NCBI GenBank assembly: GCA_028713995.1 | Contig: JAQTNF010000031.1 | Location: 1-42,143 of the forward strand | Reading direction: 5' to 3' | DNA from: Deltaproteobacteria bacterium | Lineage (GTDB): Bacteria > Myxococcota_A > Polyangia > JAAYKL01 | DNA length: 42,143 bases | Shown here: positions 40,496 to 42,143 of the stretch, in pieces | Layout of the letters: each line of letters opens with the position of its first letter | Position numbering within the stretch: position 1 is the stretch's first letter | Position numbers and translations under genes: made by a program | Notes under the pieces: model-generated | Database searches by the model: none | The model's input: only the letters and a program-made list of their open reading frames with translations | Told to the model about the DNA's origin: nothing

Positions 40496-41998
40496 GTGGC
40501 TGCAATGCTGGGTATGCGTCCATTCCTGACAGGCCTCGCCTCGCGTCCGTACTATCCCCGGATGCGCGATGTGATCCTCGCCGTCGTCATCCTGCTCTTC
40601 GGCGCCTCGGCCGCTCTCGTCATCGCCGAGCCGTGGAGACCGCCCGCGCCCGCGATCCCTTCCGTGCGCGTGGCCGGCAAGGACATCGCGACCGGAAGCG
40701 CGCGACCAGCGGCCCTCGTCGAGCTGGTGCGCGAGAAGCTGCGCTCGTTCGTGGCCCTGCGCGGGCCCGGCTTCTCGAGCAAGGCGACCTGGGCCGACCT
40801 GGGCGCCGAGGCGGATCTTCCGGCTTTGGGAAGCGTGCTCGTGGAGCTCGGCCGCAAGGGCAGCGCCGGCGCGCGCTACAATCGCGACGACGCCCCGTAT
40901 CCTGGCGGCGCGGCCGTACCGCTCCCCGTAAGCCTGTCCACGGACGCCGCGGTCGAGGCGCTCGTGGCCGTCAAGGAGACTATCGACCGGCAGCCCGAGA
41001 GCGCGCGCTTCGATATCGCGAGCCAGACCATCACCGACGCCATGGAAGGTCGCTCACTCGACGTTTACGCCTCGCTCGACAGGCTGGACGAGGCGTTGCG
41101 CTCGGGCGCGTCCGACGTGGAGCTCGCGGTGGACACGGTCAAGGCGGCGGTCAACCGCTCGGACCTGCAGGACATCGACGTGTCAACGATCGTGGGGTTC
41201 TTCGAGACGCCGCACTCGCGCATGGCAAAGGACAAGGAGCGCACGCACAACCTGAAGCTCGGCGCCTCCATGCTCGACGGCCACGTCATCCTCCCCGGGC
41301 AGGTCTTCTCGGTGAACGGCGCGCTCGGCGACCGCACCGAGGCGCGCGGATTCAGGTACGCACCGGTCATCGCGGGAGGCGTGCTTGTCGAGGGCATGGG
41401 CGGCGGCACGTGCCAGATCGCCTCCACTCTCAACGGGGCCGCGTTCTTCGCGGGGCTCGTCACGATGGAGCGCAGGCCCCACTCGCGGCCAAGCTCGTAC
41501 ATCAAGCTCGGGCTCGACGCGACCGTGGTGTACCCGGACGTGGATCTCAAGCTCAAGAATCCCTTCGATTTCCCGCTCGTCATCCATTACACGGTCGAGA
41601 ATGGCACCGTGCGCGCCGAGTTCAGAGGACGCGAGCGGCCGTACACCGTCACCTTCCTGCGCAAGATCATGAGCACGTTCCCCTTTGCCGTGCACACCGT
41701 CGACGACCCTCGTCTGCCCCGCGGCAAGGAGGTCTCGACCCAGAACGGCATCCCCGGTTTTCTGGTGCGGCGCAACCAGATCATCGAGCGCAACAAGATC
41801 GCCTACCGCCACCAGACGCTGGACAAATACCCGCCCACCTCGCAGGTCATCCACCGCGGCACGGGCGAGGGGCTCGCGAGCAAAAAGCCCGGTGAGGACG
41901 CGCCCAAGCCGGATCCGCATCCGCCGTACGAGGCATCCACATACCTGCGCATGGTGCAGGGCGCACAGGGGTTGTGGTACGAGTCGTCGCACGAGTAG
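40496..41998 (+). CDS. VanW-family protein
   Basis: The product has an N-terminal membrane helix (RDVILAVVILLFGASAALVI), a region of about 200 residues that resembles the YoaR/peptidoglycan-binding-4 layout, then a VanW domain from about residue 245 (HNLKLGASMLDGHVILPGQV, GALGDRTEARGFRYAP, GGGTCQIASTLNGAAFFAG, HSRPSSYIKLGLDATV) and a short C-terminal region. VanW proteins are found with vancomycin-resistance and cell-wall genes, but their action is unknown. The start is unsure: GTG at 40496 follows AGG, and ATGs at 40505, 40514 and 40562 are possible; the last would begin directly at the membrane helix. Confidence 0.8.
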   Translation: MAAMLGMRPFLTGLASRPYYPRMRDVILAVVILLFGASAALVIAEPWRPPAPAIPSVRVAGKDIATGSARPAALVELVREKLRSFVALRGPGFSSKATWADLGAEADLPALGSVLVELGRKGSAGARYNRDDAPYPGGAAVPLPVSLSTDAAVEALVAVKETIDRQPESARFDIASQTITDAMEGRSLDVYASLDRLDEALRSGASDVELAVDTVKAAVNRSDLQDIDVSTIVGFFETPHSRMAKDKERTHNLKLGASMLDGHVILPGQVFSVNGALGDRTEARGFRYAPVIAGGVLVEGMGGGTCQIASTLNGAAFFAGLVTMERRPHSRPSSYIKLGLDATVVYPDVDLKLKNPFDFPLVIHYTVENGTVRAEFRGRERPYTVTFLRKIMSTFPFAVHTVDDPRLPRGKEVSTQNGIPGFLVRRNQIIERNKIAYRHQTLDKYPPTSQVIHRGTGEGLASKKPGEDAPKPDPHPPYEASTYLRMVQGAQGLWYESSHE

Positions 41999-42143
41999 CC
42001 GTCCAATAGCCGTTCTCCCACCCCAACGGATCGGCTTGGAACGATTGATGTTTCTCGCAATCGGCCGGTCGGTTGAAGAAAGCAGGAAACTCTGTTCCCC
42101 AAACGGCCGATGAGAACCTCGACCGCGCGGCGTCCGCAACGCC
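41999..42143. other. Right-hand end without a gene
   Basis: The last 145 bases hold no convincing coding frame. The stretch near 42058-42075 (CAATCGGCCGGTCGGTTG) is nearly palindromic, but no T run follows it. Confidence 0.4.

Overview
The window is GC-rich, with dense genes, short gaps, GTG starts and 4-nt overlaps. Lipoproteins carrying long Asp-Thr/Asp-Ser stalks, C-terminal GSCAC motifs like the MYXO-CTERM anchor, a TIGR02266-like PilZ protein, TSP3-OmpA and ArsA-like genes all point to a Myxococcota-like bacterium (formerly Deltaproteobacteria). hydG suggests anaerobic or fermentative hydrogen metabolism. The taxon is an inference from gene content; no rRNA or tRNA gene was found.

Layout. 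(1) 1-1975, minus: a gene start cut by the left edge, then an OsmC-family gene and hydG in one unit. (2) 2140-8550, plus: a housekeeping operon yceD-rpmF-fabH-fabD-acpP-fabF-rpiB-nrdR-ribD for ribosome assembly, type II fatty acid synthesis, pentose phosphate metabolism, ribonucleotide reductase control and riboflavin. plsX and fabG, commonly found in such clusters, are missing. (3) 8557-11008, minus: a sigma-region-4-like HTH protein, a MerR-type regulator, a TPR lipoprotein and rplS. (4) 11207-14348, plus: a TSP3/OmpA outer-membrane protein and a TonB-like envelope protein. (5) 14367-17350, minus: an ArsA-like ATPase overlapping a TPR/periplasmic-binding lipoprotein.

(6) 17493-30544 is the accessory part: a short Asp-rich lipoprotein, an alkaline-phosphatase-superfamily (sulfatase-like) lipoprotein, two tandem FGE-sulfatase-domain lipoproteins on Asp-rich stalks, a nitroreductase, an RHH/PIN toxin-antitoxin pair, two giant secreted repeat proteins with Cys-rich and Asp-rich C-terminal regions separated by a small lipoprotein, and a DUF4160/DUF2442 pair. 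It reads as a surface-display locus expanded by duplication.

(7) 30607-39194, minus: a radical SAM protein, a PilZ-like protein, an unknown membrane protein, then the overlapping run pyrF-rlmB-GT39 glycosyltransferase-PDZ/carboxypeptidase-regulatory protein. (8) 39268-42143: a charged coiled-coil membrane protein with a clear terminator, and a divergent VanW-family gene. The most unusual material is the stalked surface-protein set with atypical anchors and altered catalytic sites, and the perfect palindromes at the two small gene-pair promoters.
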